Of a DNA stretch of 64,000 bases, positions 24,837 through 35,030 are shown in pieces. Every line of letters begins with the position of its first letter. Within the stretch, counting starts at the first letter, position 1. Under the pieces are notes generated by a model, which had not been told where the DNA came from, did no database searches, and worked only from the letters and a program-made list of their open reading frames with translations. The position numbers were made by a program, and so were the translations under genes. This DNA is from Flavisolibacter ginsenosidimutans (GTDB taxonomy: Bacteria > Bacteroidota > Bacteroidia > Chitinophagales > Chitinophagaceae): contig NZ_CP042433.1 in NCBI RefSeq assembly GCF_007970805.1, forward strand, positions 310,001 through 374,000. The letters are read 5' to 3'.

Positions 24837-27800
24837 ATGACCCGGCTACTGTTGCTTTGTAGTTTGTTGCTTCCTGTTTTTACCAATGCCCAGCCGCTTG
24901 CCCGATACACCGTTAAACACATCGATCAACGAAACGGCCTTTTGCACAATACCGTGTATGCAATAACACAGGATAAAAAGGGCTTTATCTGGGTAGCCAC
25001 CGATAACGGGCTACAACGTTATGATGGTTTGCGTTTTGAAAACTTTAATAAGGGGCTTGAACCGATCATCAATACAGGAGTCATCAAATACATTTATCCT
25101 GATGACCACAACAATCTTTGGCTCGCCGGCGACAGGTTAGCCCGTCTTAACCTGGCAACCCATCAGGCAACTCTTTTTTCAACGGAAGAAATTGCGGGCC
25201 GTCCGCTGTTCAACCAAGTCGATTATTCCGACAGTGCGAAACGGACGTGGCGTATGACCGATTTTGGCCTTTTCTTTCCCGGCGAAATAAACGATCCGCT
25301 AAAACCCTTAAGCATCTTTACACCACATCAACAAACCGTTCTCGGTCACAACGTTTATGCCGACCCGCAAAGACAATGTGTATGGGTGCCCACCTGGGCC
25401 GGCTTAATGATGTTTGATCAGGCATCAAAACAGATTTATACACCTTCCTTTAACCCACAAGGCAATAAAGTATTGAAAGCACTCCGTGGACAAACGATTT
25501 CGGCTTTGTTTGTTGACCGGAATGATAATATTTGGGCATCAACATGGGAACGACGGTTGTTCTATTTCGACGCAAAAACACAAAGGCTGAAACAATACTT
25601 TCTTGGCATGAAAAGGAAAGTAAAGACTTCCTCAAAAGGGGTTCCTGAAACCGGTACAGCCGTTTGTATTTTTCAGGATAGCCACGGAACAGTTTGGGTG
25701 GGAACAGACTTTACCGGTTTACTTCACTACAATTCGACAGATGATGCGTTTGAGCAAGCGCCTTTGCAGAACAACGAAAGTTCAACGCTTCAGCCCTATT
25801 CCAAAATTTTATGCATGAACGAAGACCGGGAAGGAAATCTTTGGATTGGAACAGAGAAGGGTCTTTGCATCTTTAATCCATACCGTCAGTTTTTTCAGCG
25901 GATCGCACACGAAGAAAACAGGCTTTCTTCTCTGCCTCCGTTTGAAATTACATCGGCCTTTCGTGCAAGCAACGGAAGCCTTTATATCGCCACATGGGGC
26001 GGCGGTTTTAGCATCTATGACAGCCTGCTTTCTTTCAAGAAAACAATCAAGCCGACGGGTGATCGTGATTTTGCCTTGACGTGGAGTTTTGCCGAGGGCG
26101 ATGATAAAATAATTTGGGTGGGTGCGCAGCACGGCACTCTTCATTTGTATAATCCAGGAACCGGACAAGTAAAAACGATTGTGCCCTCGCAAATGGACAA
26201 AAGCACCATACGGTCAATCGTTAAGGACGAGGAAGGCAACCTTTGGTTTGCCTTGCACAGCGGCAATATTGTGGAGTGGGAAAAAGCGTCCGGGCTTTTT
26301 AAAAAATGTGCGACGCCAGTATTTGCTTTGAAAGTCCCGCTAAAAAAAATTTATGCGGGCTATGGCCAAGACCTCTGGTGCAGTACCGACTCTGGCTTGT
26401 TGCGGTTTAACAAGGCAGAGCATCGTTTTACCAACATCTATCGTCTTACAGGCGATGCTTGTTGCAGCAATTGCAGCAACGAAATTCACGGAATTGAACA
26501 AGCTTCAAAACGCAGTTTTTATATTGGTACTGCACATTGTGGTGTCTTTTTATTTGACACCGAAATAGGAAAGTACAGCCGGTTAAAATCTTTATCTGCA
26601 CTTGACAGAACCAGTATATATGCGCTAAAAAAAGACGAGCATCAAAACTTGTGGATTAGTACTGACTATCACTTGTACCAACTGGAAGCGGTCACCGGCA
26701 AATTGATTAAGTATGCGTTCGATGCCGGCTTGCTAACAGGAAGCTTTGCGCAATACGATTTTCTTTCGTTGCAAAATGGTCAGTGGTTGTCCTCCACACC
26801 AGCGGAAGTCGTTCTGTTTACTCCTTCTTTACTTAAAGAAGACAAGGCCGTAAAAAAAGTATTGATCACGAACTTCCACACTGCCGATCAACCACTCGTG
26901 GTAGATTCAATGTTAGCGAGTGGTCAGCCGGTTCGTTTGCAAAGCAGTCAGAATTTTATCACCATCGAATTCACGACGAATACGTATAGCAACGTGCAAG
27001 AACAAAGTTTTTTTTACCGGCTAAAAGGTGTTGATAAAGAGTGGGTGAAGGGTGATGTCAACGGTGTTGCCACGTACACAAATCTTACGCCGGGTGATTA
27101 TCTTTTTTCAGTAAGGGCAGATGATAAAACAAATGCGGACAGCGAAGCGCAGGTAAAGATCATCATCACGCCGCCGTTCTATCTTACCTGGTGGTTTAAA
27201 ACATTGCTGATACTGCTTGTTGTTCTCACAACTTATTTGATCATCTCCAGGCGTATAAAAAGTATTCGTTACGAAGCAGACTTAAAACGCAAGATCGCCG
27301 AGACGGAAATGGCGGCCCTTCGTTCGCAGATGAACCCGCATTTCATTTTCAATTGTCTCGGCGCCATTGACAACCTGATGCAAACCGGCCAAGCCGACAA
27401 AGCCACCACTTATTTATCACGCTTCGCAAAACTTATTCGCTCTGTTTTGGAAAGTTCAAAAAGCAACCTGGTTCCTTTCTACAAAGATTTTGAAACCTTG
27501 AAACTTTACGTTGAACTGGAACAATTCCGCTCGGGAAATAAATTTTCCTTTTGCCTTGCGGCAGACGAGGAATTGCTGAACGGTGATTACAAAGTGCCAC
27601 CACTGATTGTACAACCCTTTGTGGAGAACGCAATCCAGCACGGGTTGTTCAACAAACTCGAAGGCGAGCGAAGAATAACGATAAAGGCCGTTCTTAATGG
27701 TTCGGCCATTCAATACATTGTTTCGGACAATGGCGTGGGAAGAGCAAAAGCGGTGGAAATAAAAGAACGAAACAAGCCCGGCCAAAAGGCCTACGGCATC

Positions 27801-27935
27801 GAAATAACGACGGAAAGAATTCGGATGCACAACCGCGTTAAAGACAACGATGACATTTTAATAAGTGACGTGCATAACGATGAAGGGGACACGGGAACCG
27901 AAGTGGTAGTCAATTTAAAAATTGCAAATTCATAA
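24837..27935 (+). CDS. Two-component-regulator propeller sensor kinase (LytS-type)
   Basis: ATG 24837 is chosen because it starts the signal peptide MTRLLLLCSLLLPVFTNAQ (1032 residues). Residues about 25-680 are Reg_prop beta-propeller repeats (DKKGFIWVATDNGLQRYDGL, EDREGNLWIGTEKGLCIF). A Y_Y_Y domain follows (about 690-785: FFYRLKGVDKEWVKGD), then one TM (TLLILLVVLTTYLIIS) and a His_kinase domain with the H-motif RSQMNPHFIFNCLGAIDNL and ATPase part IVSDNGVGRAKAVE. It probably senses an extracytoplasmic ligand and signals to the LytTR regulator encoded 10 bp downstream. Confidence 0.94.
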   Translation: MTRLLLLCSLLLPVFTNAQPLARYTVKHIDQRNGLLHNTVYAITQDKKGFIWVATDNGLQRYDGLRFENFNKGLEPIINTGVIKYIYPDDHNNLWLAGDRLARLNLATHQATLFSTEEIAGRPLFNQVDYSDSAKRTWRMTDFGLFFPGEINDPLKPLSIFTPHQQTVLGHNVYADPQRQCVWVPTWAGLMMFDQASKQIYTPSFNPQGNKVLKALRGQTISALFVDRNDNIWASTWERRLFYFDAKTQRLKQYFLGMKRKVKTSSKGVPETGTAVCIFQDSHGTVWVGTDFTGLLHYNSTDDAFEQAPLQNNESSTLQPYSKILCMNEDREGNLWIGTEKGLCIFNPYRQFFQRIAHEENRLSSLPPFEITSAFRASNGSLYIATWGGGFSIYDSLLSFKKTIKPTGDRDFALTWSFAEGDDKIIWVGAQHGTLHLYNPGTGQVKTIVPSQMDKSTIRSIVKDEEGNLWFALHSGNIVEWEKASGLFKKCATPVFALKVPLKKIYAGYGQDLWCSTDSGLLRFNKAEHRFTNIYRLTGDACCSNCSNEIHGIEQASKRSFYIGTAHCGVFLFDTEIGKYSRLKSLSALDRTSIYALKKDEHQNLWISTDYHLYQLEAVTGKLIKYAFDAGLLTGSFAQYDFLSLQNGQWLSSTPAEVVLFTPSLLKEDKAVKKVLITNFHTADQPLVVDSMLASGQPVRLQSSQNFITIEFTTNTYSNVQEQSFFYRLKGVDKEWVKGDVNGVATYTNLTPGDYLFSVRADDKTNADSEAQVKIIITPPFYLTWWFKTLLILLVVLTTYLIISRRIKSIRYEADLKRKIAETEMAALRSQMNPHFIFNCLGAIDNLMQTGQADKATTYLSRFAKLIRSVLESSKSNLVPFYKDFETLKLYVELEQFRSGNKFSFCLAADEELLNGDYKVPPLIVQPFVENAIQHGLFNKLEGERRITIKAVLNGSAIQYIVSDNGVGRAKAVEIKERNKPGQKAYGIEITTERIRMHNRVKDNDDILISDVHNDEGDTGTEVVVNLKIANS

Positions 27936-27945
27936 CGTTCAACGT

Positions 27946-28689
27946 ATGTTAAACGCGATCCTGGTTGATGATGAGGAAAGCAATTTGAATGCTTTAAAAG
28001 AAAAACTTTTGCGCCATTGCCATAACTTAAACTTGGCAGCCTTGTGTACCACGGCCGCCGATGCACTCGTGGCAATAGAAGCCATTCGGCCTGACGTTGT
28101 TTTTCTCGATATTGAAATGCCGGTCATGAACGGCTTTCTTCTTTTGCAAAACCTTCGCTACAAAAATTTTGAACTGATTTTTACAACAGCCTATGACCAC
28201 TATGCCATTAAAGCCATTCGCTTTAGTGCGTTGGATTATTTGGTAAAACCAATCGAGATTGAGGATCTTAAAGCAGCAGTATCGCGGGCTGAAGAAAAGC
28301 GGGCACAAGTAAATTCTGCAAACCAGTTAGACATTTTTCTGGAAAATCTATCAAAAAAAACAAGCCATCAAAAAATTGCAATTCCAACTGCGGAAGGGCT
28401 TCAGTTTATCAAACTCTCCGGCATTGTTTACCTTGAAGCAAGCATTAACTACACTTATGTTTTTTTGGACAACAATCAGAAATACCTGGTAAGCCGAACG
28501 CTCAAAGAATTTGAAGACATGTTGCCACCCGAAACCTTTGTGCGCATTCACAATTCCCATATCATCAATAAAGATTTTGCCGAAAAATACATTCGCGGTG
28601 AAGGCGGGCAAGTCGTGCTGAGTAGCGGTGTGGTATTGGGCATTTCAAAGCGACGGAAAGCTGAGTTCTTAAAAGCAATTGGTTCGTAA
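27946..28689 (+). CDS. LytTR response regulator
   Basis: ATG 27946 gives MLNAILVDDEESNLNALK, a normal receiver start (247 residues). An in-frame upstream ATG at 27922 would overlap the kinase gene. The receiver domain (1-120) shows the acidic pair VDDEE, phospho-acceptor Asp in VVFLDIEMPVMNG, and the Lys of LDYLVKPIE. The C-terminal LytTR DNA-binding domain (about 145-245) has GIVYLEASINYTYVFL and FVRIHNSHIINKDFAEKYI. It is paired with the propeller kinase immediately upstream. Targets are unknown. Confidence 0.95.
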   Translation: MLNAILVDDEESNLNALKEKLLRHCHNLNLAALCTTAADALVAIEAIRPDVVFLDIEMPVMNGFLLLQNLRYKNFELIFTTAYDHYAIKAIRFSALDYLVKPIEIEDLKAAVSRAEEKRAQVNSANQLDIFLENLSKKTSHQKIAIPTAEGLQFIKLSGIVYLEASINYTYVFLDNNQKYLVSRTLKEFEDMLPPETFVRIHNSHIINKDFAEKYIRGEGGQVVLSSGVVLGISKRRKAEFLKAIGS

Positions 28690-29050
28690 ACAGAACTGCT
28701 GCTAATGTGAGGCGTTGCAGCATCAAACTCTGTCAAAAAAGGATGCTTGCAATTAGATCAACGGGAACACGATCGGCCGACGCCGACAAGGAAATCGCGA
28801 TGATTTACCGGCTGGCAAAGCGCTAGCCGTTAACTTGAACGAATGGCTGACGAAACCGTACACTGATTTAAACCACTGACCTATCTTTTATCCTCTACCG
28901 AAAGTTCGAACTAGCGCCAATTCTGTACTCGCGGTTGAAAGCTTCGGATTGCCGTCGCTTTTTTGTTTCTTCTTTTTTTAAAATTCCTGCCTGCCGCGTC
29001 TACAGAATAACAACAACATGCGGCCTTTTAGGAAAAACGGCAAACAGTAT
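28690..29050. other. Gene-free spacer, nothing firm
   Basis: A 361-bp convergent-side spacer between the LytTR regulator and the TRIC-like gene. Frames are broken. A short plus-strand open stretch near 28746-28826 (IRSTGTRSADADKEIAMIYR then stop) could be a gene remnant but is too short to identify. There is no strong terminator hairpin and no repeat element of the octamer type. Confidence 0.5.
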
Positions 29051-29692
29051 TCATTTATCCGGCCCGGTTTTATTTTCGGAAGAACCCGGTAGGTTCCAAC
29101 GATAGCGGAGCGCCAACATGCGTAAAGTGAAACAGGTGAGTAAGCCAATAACGGAAATCCAGTCGTTCGGCATCCATTTCAGATAATTTCCGGCAACCAC
29201 AAACAAAGCCCCGATCAGTGCCGCCGATGCATAAATCTCTCTTTCTAAAATAACGGGAACGCGGTTCAGCAAAACATCCCGCAAAACGCCGCCGCCAACG
29301 GCGGTAGTAATGCCCAAAAGAACGGCCACCTCGCCATTGTGCCCATAGGCCAGGGCTTTTTGTGCGCCGGTTACTGCAAACAGCGAAAGGCCAATGGCAT
29401 CGAAAAGGATTACCGGACGATTCATCCGTTGTACCACGGAATAGAAGCCAACCGTCATAGCGGCCGCTGTCATGGCCGTGGCCAGGTAGTACCAGGTGGT
29501 TAGACCTGTAGGCGGGATTGCCCCAATACAAAGATCACGGGTGATGCCCCCGCCGCAGGCGACAACGAACGCAATGGCACAAATGCCGAACAAGTCAAGG
29601 TTGCGTTGCCTTGCAGCCGTGGCGCCGCTAATGGCAAAGGCAAACGTTCCGGCTACGTCAAGAAAATTGTAGAGTGAATGCAGCTTTTCCAT
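29051..29692 (-). CDS. Trimeric intracellular cation channel family protein (UPF0126/YicG-like)
   Basis: A 213-residue inner-membrane protein of about seven hydrophobic segments built from two homologous halves. The first half has DVAGTFAFAISGATAARQRN and CGGGITRDLCIG. The second half repeats the pattern as FDAIGLSLFAVTGAQKAL and VGGGVLRDVLLNRVP. The paired glycine-rich GGG motifs are diagnostic of prokaryotic TRIC/UPF0126 proteins, which act as potassium-permeable channels in characterised cases. The gene is 15 bp downstream of the M20 hydrolase gene on the same strand. Confidence 0.92.
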   Translation of the reverse strand: MEKLHSLYNFLDVAGTFAFAISGATAARQRNLDLFGICAIAFVVACGGGITRDLCIGAIPPTGLTTWYYLATAMTAAAMTVGFYSVVQRMNRPVILFDAIGLSLFAVTGAQKALAYGHNGEVAVLLGITTAVGGGVLRDVLLNRVPVILEREIYASAALIGALFVVAGNYLKWMPNDWISVIGLLTCFTLRMLALRYRWNLPGSSENKTGPDK

Positions 29693-29707
29693 ACTTCCAA
29701 CAGCCGT

Positions 29708-30973
29708 TTAGTCAAACCATGCCAGGGCGGCTGTCATCATTGCCTGCAAACCTGTTTTTAAAGTGGGATGAATTACCGGCGCAAACTTAGGCGAATGATT
29801 GCTGGGGATGGCATTTATGTTGTTGTGTGCCTTGGCTTCCAGATAGGTTTTTGGATCGGTTCCACCCACGAACCAAAAGACATACGGCACACTCCAACTT
29901 CTGCCAAAAACACTGAAGTCTTCGCTGGCAGAAGCAGGGCCGGTTTCGTAAGCTTTGTCGCCAAACTCCGCCTTAAAGGCGGCCGCGACTTTTACCGTGG
30001 CCTCGGCGTCGTTTTCAGTGAGCGGGTAAGAGTCAAGGTCCGTGAATTCCGGGTCTTTTGGTGCGTTGGATGCCGCACATTCTGCACAACAGATGCGTTT
30101 CACAGCAGAAAGAATATGATCCTTCACCGCATCATTGAACGTGCGGATATTTAGTTTTAAAGTAGCGTCTTCCGGAATGATGTTTTCTTTTGTGCCGGCC
30201 TGCAAGGCGCCTATGGTCAGTACCGCCGTTTCGGTTGGCGCAATCTCGCGGGAAACAATGGTTTGCAGCCGCATGGCGGTAGCGGCGGCCATAATAACCG
30301 GGTCTATGGAGGTTTGGGGATAAGAGCCGTGCGCACCGCGGCCAAAAAGCTTCACCTTAATGCTATTGCCGGCAGAAAGAATGGCGCCGCTGCGGTACCC
30401 CACTGTACCGGCTTCGCCTACCATGACGTGCTGCCCCAAAATAATGTCCGGCTTGGGAAAACGCTTCATCATACCGTCGTCTATCATGCTTTGCGCGCCG
30501 CGGCCAACTTCTTCACCGGGCTGAAAAATGGCCATCAGCGTTCCTTTCCATTGATCCCTGTGTTCCGAAAATAACCGGGCGGCGCCCATCAGCCAGGTTA
30601 CGTGCAGATCGTGGCCGCATACATGCGACACGCCGACTTCTTTGCCTTCTTCGTCCCGGGCTACTTTCGTGCTGGCATAAGGCAGCCCGGTAGTTTCGGT
30701 AACCGGAAGCGCATCCATGTCGGCCCGCAGCATCACCACAGGCCCTTCGCCGTTTTTCAACAGGCCCACTACGCCGTGTGCCCCCACCTCCGTGGTCACT
30801 TCATACTTGTACTTGGTCAAATAATCCGCGGCAATTTTAGAGGTCCGGGACTCCTGCATGGACAACTCCGGGTTGCGGTGGATGTCTTTGTAAATTTCTT
30901 CCAGTTCGGGAAGCAGCTTGTCAACGAAGCCGTCCAATTCATTGTTGACGTTTTTGATGTGAGCGGTGTCCAT
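29708..30973 (-). CDS. M20 family amidohydrolase/peptidase
   Basis: A 421-residue cytoplasmic-type metallohydrolase of the M20D (hippurate hydrolase/IAA-amino-acid hydrolase) branch. Visible motifs are IHRNPELSMQESRTSK, VVMLRADMDALPVTE, the metal site HVCGHDLHVTWLMGAA, the catalytic Glu region FQPGEEVGRGAQSM, and the dimerisation-domain motif GRGAHGSYPQTSIDPV. The C-terminal metal His is in IPSNHSPKFAP. It probably removes an acyl group from an N-acyl amino acid or a short peptide. It is likely cotranscribed with the TRIC-like gene and the frameshifted MFS gene upstream (23 bp). Confidence 0.93.
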   Translation of the reverse strand: MDTAHIKNVNNELDGFVDKLLPELEEIYKDIHRNPELSMQESRTSKIAADYLTKYKYEVTTEVGAHGVVGLLKNGEGPVVMLRADMDALPVTETTGLPYASTKVARDEEGKEVGVSHVCGHDLHVTWLMGAARLFSEHRDQWKGTLMAIFQPGEEVGRGAQSMIDDGMMKRFPKPDIILGQHVMVGEAGTVGYRSGAILSAGNSIKVKLFGRGAHGSYPQTSIDPVIMAAATAMRLQTIVSREIAPTETAVLTIGALQAGTKENIIPEDATLKLNIRTFNDAVKDHILSAVKRICCAECAASNAPKDPEFTDLDSYPLTENDAEATVKVAAAFKAEFGDKAYETGPASASEDFSVFGRSWSVPYVFWFVGGTDPKTYLEAKAHNNINAIPSNHSPKFAPVIHPTLKTGLQAMMTAALAWFD

Positions 30974-30996
30974 AACGTTGTAATTAAAATGTAGAA

Positions 30997-32471
30997 TCAG
31001 GTTTGTTCTTTCGCCCCATTTTTAGTGCCGTTTTTGGACACCGTTAGCCAGATGGCGACAATGGCTATCACAACCATAAACACGTTAAACAGCAGACCAA
31101 TAGTGGCTGCATACCGTATGCCAACGTTGTCCGTTCTTCCCATGAATAGATCCGCCATCGGCGGCGGGCTTTGCATCTTGCTCAACCCGTAAAAAATAGC
31201 GGCAGAAATGGCCACACCCAAAGCCGCGCCAAGCGATGAAGCCATCTTGTAAATACCGGATGCCGACCCGGCCTTGTTGCCCGGTACATTGCTCACTGCC
31301 GCATCGGTAGAGGGTGTGGCATAAAAGCCCAGTCCGACCCCAAACAAGGTGAAACCGATAAATGCCACAACAATGTACTCTTTCGCCAGTAGGAAGGTGA
31401 AACTGGTAAGAAGGATGCCCAGCCCGGTGATGTAACAACCCAGCAGCATCGGTTTTCTCGGTCCCCATTTTTGAAGCAGTTTTTCTCCCACACGAATGGT
31501 ACTGAGTATGGCTGCCAAATAACCCACCGTAATTAAGCCCGACTGGAAAGAAGATAAACCGGCCTCCTGTTGTACCAGCGCCAGGGAAACAAGCAGCGTT
31601 CCGGCCGCTCCGTTAAGCAAAAAATTAGACAGCGTTGCTCCTGAAAAAGTTTTGTTGTTAAACATCGACAAATCAACAAAGGCATTTTTACTTTTTGTTT
31701 CAATGCGGAAGAAAGCAATACCGGAAACGATAAAGAGGGCGCAGCCAATCAAGACCGCGGCACTCAGCCAGCCAAGGCTTGCCCCTTGCGCAATGACAAT
31801 GTTCAGAGCCAGCAGGGCAATTATAAAAGCAACCAGTCCCGCCCAGTCAAACGATTTTTTGGCGGTACTTTTTGCTTTGCTTTCGGGTGTTCCACGCAAT
31901 AACAAATAACTGATGATGGCCACAAGAATAGAGAAAACAAAAATCCAGCGCCAGCCAATGGTGGTGGCAACAAATCCGCCAAACAAAGAGCAAAGACCCG
32001 AGCCGCCCCAAGAGCCAATGGACCAAAAACTAAGGGCCCGCTGGCGTTCTTTGCCTTGAAAATAAGCCTGCATAAAGCGAGAGTTGCCGGCATGATGCAA
32101 GCGGCCGAAAGTCCTAGCAAAATACGTCCGGCCAACAGAAATGCAGCGGTGCCTGAAGGCGAAACAACAAGGAGCGAAGAACCGACAATGTTCAGCAGCA
32201 GACCGAGGTAGGTAATTTTCACCCGCCCGATTTTATCGGCCAGTCCGCCGGCTATCACAATAAAAATTCCGGAGAACAAGGCGGTAATGCTTACCGCAAG
32301 ACTGTTGACGTTGTGGCTGATCTTTATATCGGCGCCTATTACCGGCGCAATATTCAACGTGGTTTGTGCAAACAGCCAAAAGGTAATGACCGCTAAAACA
32401 ATTCCTAAAATCAATTTGTCTGTGCCGCGGTAGAGTGCGGATGGTGCGGCCGTGTGACTGGAAGATGCCAT
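30997..32471 (-). pseudogene. MFS drug exporter (DHA2/EmrB-like), single frameshift
   Basis: Two overlapping frames make one 14-TM-type transporter. From ATG 32471 the first reads MASSSHTAAPSALYRG, motif A-like GGLADKIGRVKITYLG and LLGLSAACIMPATLAL. The homology then continues in a second frame as MQAYFQGKERQRALSFWSIG, to the stop at 30997. The switch falls at 32074-32078, where one base seems to be missing in the TTT tract just before the ATG at 32073. Everything else is intact, so this may be a recent mutation or a sequencing error rather than old decay. The 281 bp upstream (32472-32752) shows no feature. Confidence 0.8.
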
Positions 32472-32752
32472 ACCCGTCTTGTTGTGTGGTTAATGGATCT
32501 TATCCGTTCTGTTCACCCGGTGGATTCAAAAGAGCGTTTCAGCAACGTCCAAATAAGAAGTCGTTGTTGAAATGCGCGGAGAGGAGGTAAGCAGTACGCT
32601 TACTAAAGTTAGCGCTATTCAATAGAGATTGAGCAGCGGTCAACGGATCGGAAACCAAACTCATTTATTCTTTTCTGCCGCTTAACGCTTGCAAAGTTTC
32701 TTCCGTCAAATGTCTGCTCGATACCTCCCAATTTCCGCGAAATCCGCTTTCC

Positions 32753-33145
32753 TTACACCACGGTTCTGAAGCCCGTTTGCCAGTGATGCGCAATTTTTAT
32801 CTGAAACATTTCGGCCATCCGGCTTCCGCGCCATTTGGCTTCTTCGGCTTTTTCGCCAACAAACAATTCGTTAACGGTGGCGTGAAAAATCTCCAGCCAT
32901 TTTGCAAAATGCAAATGCTCTACCGGAAGGTTGGCGTGAGGCGGAAACGGCGCACCAAAATAGGTGTGATCTTCCAGCAAAACCGTTTGCCAGAAGCGGT
33001 ACATTTTCTCCAGGTGTTCGGGCCAGCGGTTGCCAATGCGTTCGTTGAAAATACCGGCCAGCGTTTCGTCTTCTCTTACTTTTCCGTAAAACGTATTGAC
33101 CAGTTGTTTTACATCATCGAGACTCAAAATATCTTGTTGCCGCAT
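32753..33145 (-). CDS. Group III truncated hemoglobin
   Basis: A 130-residue heme protein with the 2/2 globin pattern of group III. The N-terminus has LVNTFYGKVREDETLAGIF, then WPEHLEKMYRFWQTVLL, and the proximal-His region is EHLHFAKWLEIFHATV (His about 79). Group III trHbs are linked to NO or oxygen chemistry. Here it is the last gene of a minus-strand operon of nitric-oxide-related genes, 19 bp after the 613-residue gene, which supports NO detoxification or sensing. Well-supported family call, inferred role. Confidence 0.9.
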   Translation of the reverse strand: MRQQDILSLDDVKQLVNTFYGKVREDETLAGIFNERIGNRWPEHLEKMYRFWQTVLLEDHTYFGAPFPPHANLPVEHLHFAKWLEIFHATVNELFVGEKAEEAKWRGSRMAEMFQIKIAHHWQTGFRTVV

Positions 33146-33164
33146 AAATTGTTTTCAACTAAAA

Positions 33165-35006
33165 TCAGATGATGGCAAAAGCCGTTTCTTTTCTTTCCGC
33201 GTCTTCAACACGGGTTGGTTCAAGGCTCGCCAAAATTGTTTCCACACGCTCTTTTGCCTTTTGCAAGGAACGGTCGAAAGATGGGTTCTTGGCCGAAACA
33301 GGAGCGTCAAGATTTTGGTAATAAGAGATGCCTTGCAAAAGATTCTGGCAAAACCCTTCGTAATATTTTTTCTTTTTAACGTCGGGCATGAGATCATTTC
33401 CTGTTTCTTCTTTCAGGTAATTGATGTACAAGTTCAGTTCGGCAATGAACATGTGCGGCCGGTTATCGTCATCCATAATGTTGGCGCGTCCGTAAATGTG
33501 ATCCGTCATGGTTTGCAAGGAAACCACGTTGGAAAAATGCGCAATGTTAGGGCCGGGACAAATGGCTACAGCCTGCATATTTTTCACAAGCGGCTTCTCA
33601 TAATTTATAGCCGCCGCATTGCTCAGCCCAATACACAAACATTCTTTGTCTAAAACACCTGCAAGTTGCTTTTGATATTCTGTTTCCGGCAATTCCATTG
33701 ATTGCAGTTGTGCAATTTTTAGTTTCTGGTATTTGTACGAGGCCGTGCAGATGGGCTGCTCTGTGAATTCTGTATTAAACTCCAAATGCTTTTCGGTACA
33801 CGGACTTCCCGGCTTTCCGCTTTGAATGCGCCGCAGCTTTTCTTTTTCCGAAGATGTGCCTTTGAGATAATGGAAACGAACACCGAGGGGAGAGTTGCGG
33901 CTCAGTACCACGTCTTCTTTTTTGGCCTTGCACAATAAGTTCAACGTCGCGTTATCAACGGTTGTTGCTTCGGGAACCAACAAAAACGGCGTGCCCCAGC
34001 CGGTGCTTTGCACACCGTAATGCGAACGCAAAAAGTGGTCTTCTTGCGCAGTGCCAATGCCGCCCTGAACCGATAGTTTAATCGCCGGCGCAACGGCAGG
34101 AACCTTCGCGCCTTTTTTCATCAGGGCTGTTTTGTACAAATCAAAAACCGTGTCCGTCAACTCCTGCTTTCTTGTTTTAAATTCTTCCATGATGGGCCCC
34201 AGCAAATAGCCATCGGTGGCAAAGGCGTGGCCGCCGCAATTGAGGCCCGACTCCACGCGAAACTCACTCACCCAAATTCCTTTTTTCGCTAAGTATTTAC
34301 TTTGAATCAGCGCCGAACGGTAATCGCTGACCTTCACAACGATCTTCTTTTTAAAATTGCCGTTTTCATCCGCGTCAAACTGGTTGCACTTCTCCAAATA
34401 ATTGTACAGCCGCGGGTTCATGCCCGCGGAAAAAATAACGGATGAATTGGTAAGATCGCTTTTGGCGTAAGCTCTCAAAGCAGCTACCGCGTCCGAACCG
34501 TCTTCCAGCAAGTCGCCTTCTTTTGAAAAATTATTGCGGTCGGTTTTGGTCATGATGTTCACGTCAATGCTGCCCGGAGTAATCTGGGTTCGCAAATAAG
34601 CCTGAGCGTTCTCTCTTTCCGCTTTTTCGTTGATGCCCAACATTTGTTGGTATCGCTGCTTTAGTTTGTTTTCCTCCGGCAGCATTTCAAAATATTTGAC
34701 GATCTCGGAGCCGGCTTCAAAAGCAGCGTTCCGCAGCTTTTCTACCTGTGCCTGTACAATTTTATTCAGCAGGTTCAAATAATCGGTAATCCGTTTTGCC
34801 CTGTAATCATCAACCTTTGTCGTAATGGGATGGTAAGTCTCGTTAATGAACGGATAATAATGGCTTCGCATCGTTTCAATCAACTGGTCCTCCACAATAG
34901 AAACGACCGAGGCAATGCCAAACCGGGCCACCTTCACCGGCGAGTCAATGGTAAACGCAAGACCCATCACGGGTATGTGGAAACTGTGTTGAGCTTTGTA
35001 ATTCAT
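33165..35006 (-). CDS. 613-residue protein of unknown function in NO operon, possible FMN TIM-barrel oxidoreductase
   Basis: I do not recognise a named family. The N-terminus (PVMGLAFTIDSPVKVARFGI) and the stretch SGLNCGGHAFATDG (residues 253-266; C257, H260) recall nitronate-monooxygenase/glutamate-synthase-like FMN barrels. So does LSVQGGIGTAQEDHF (311-325, a phosphate/flavin-loop-like GGIG). Later cysteines cluster at 403, 420, 456, 458 and 483 (ECLCIG, AICPGP). It has no signal peptide and no TM segment. It lies 24 bp after an Rrf2 regulator gene and 19 bp before a truncated hemoglobin gene, inside an NO/iron-sulfur repair operon. A redox role is plausible but unproven. The FMN assignment is weak. 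Confidence 0.7.
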   Translation of the reverse strand: MNYKAQHSFHIPVMGLAFTIDSPVKVARFGIASVVSIVEDQLIETMRSHYYPFINETYHPITTKVDDYRAKRITDYLNLLNKIVQAQVEKLRNAAFEAGSEIVKYFEMLPEENKLKQRYQQMLGINEKAERENAQAYLRTQITPGSIDVNIMTKTDRNNFSKEGDLLEDGSDAVAALRAYAKSDLTNSSVIFSAGMNPRLYNYLEKCNQFDADENGNFKKKIVVKVSDYRSALIQSKYLAKKGIWVSEFRVESGLNCGGHAFATDGYLLGPIMEEFKTRKQELTDTVFDLYKTALMKKGAKVPAVAPAIKLSVQGGIGTAQEDHFLRSHYGVQSTGWGTPFLLVPEATTVDNATLNLLCKAKKEDVVLSRNSPLGVRFHYLKGTSSEKEKLRRIQSGKPGSPCTEKHLEFNTEFTEQPICTASYKYQKLKIAQLQSMELPETEYQKQLAGVLDKECLCIGLSNAAAINYEKPLVKNMQAVAICPGPNIAHFSNVVSLQTMTDHIYGRANIMDDDNRPHMFIAELNLYINYLKEETGNDLMPDVKKKKYYEGFCQNLLQGISYYQNLDAPVSAKNPSFDRSLQKAKERVETILASLEPTRVEDAERKETAFAII

Positions 35007-35030
35007 TCTTTATTTTTTAAACGATTCTGG

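Noticed and set aside
30997..32471. Programmed frameshift in the MFS exporter
   Set aside because: No classical slippery heptamer with downstream structure is evident, and MFS exporters are not known to use one. Mutation or sequencing error is simpler.
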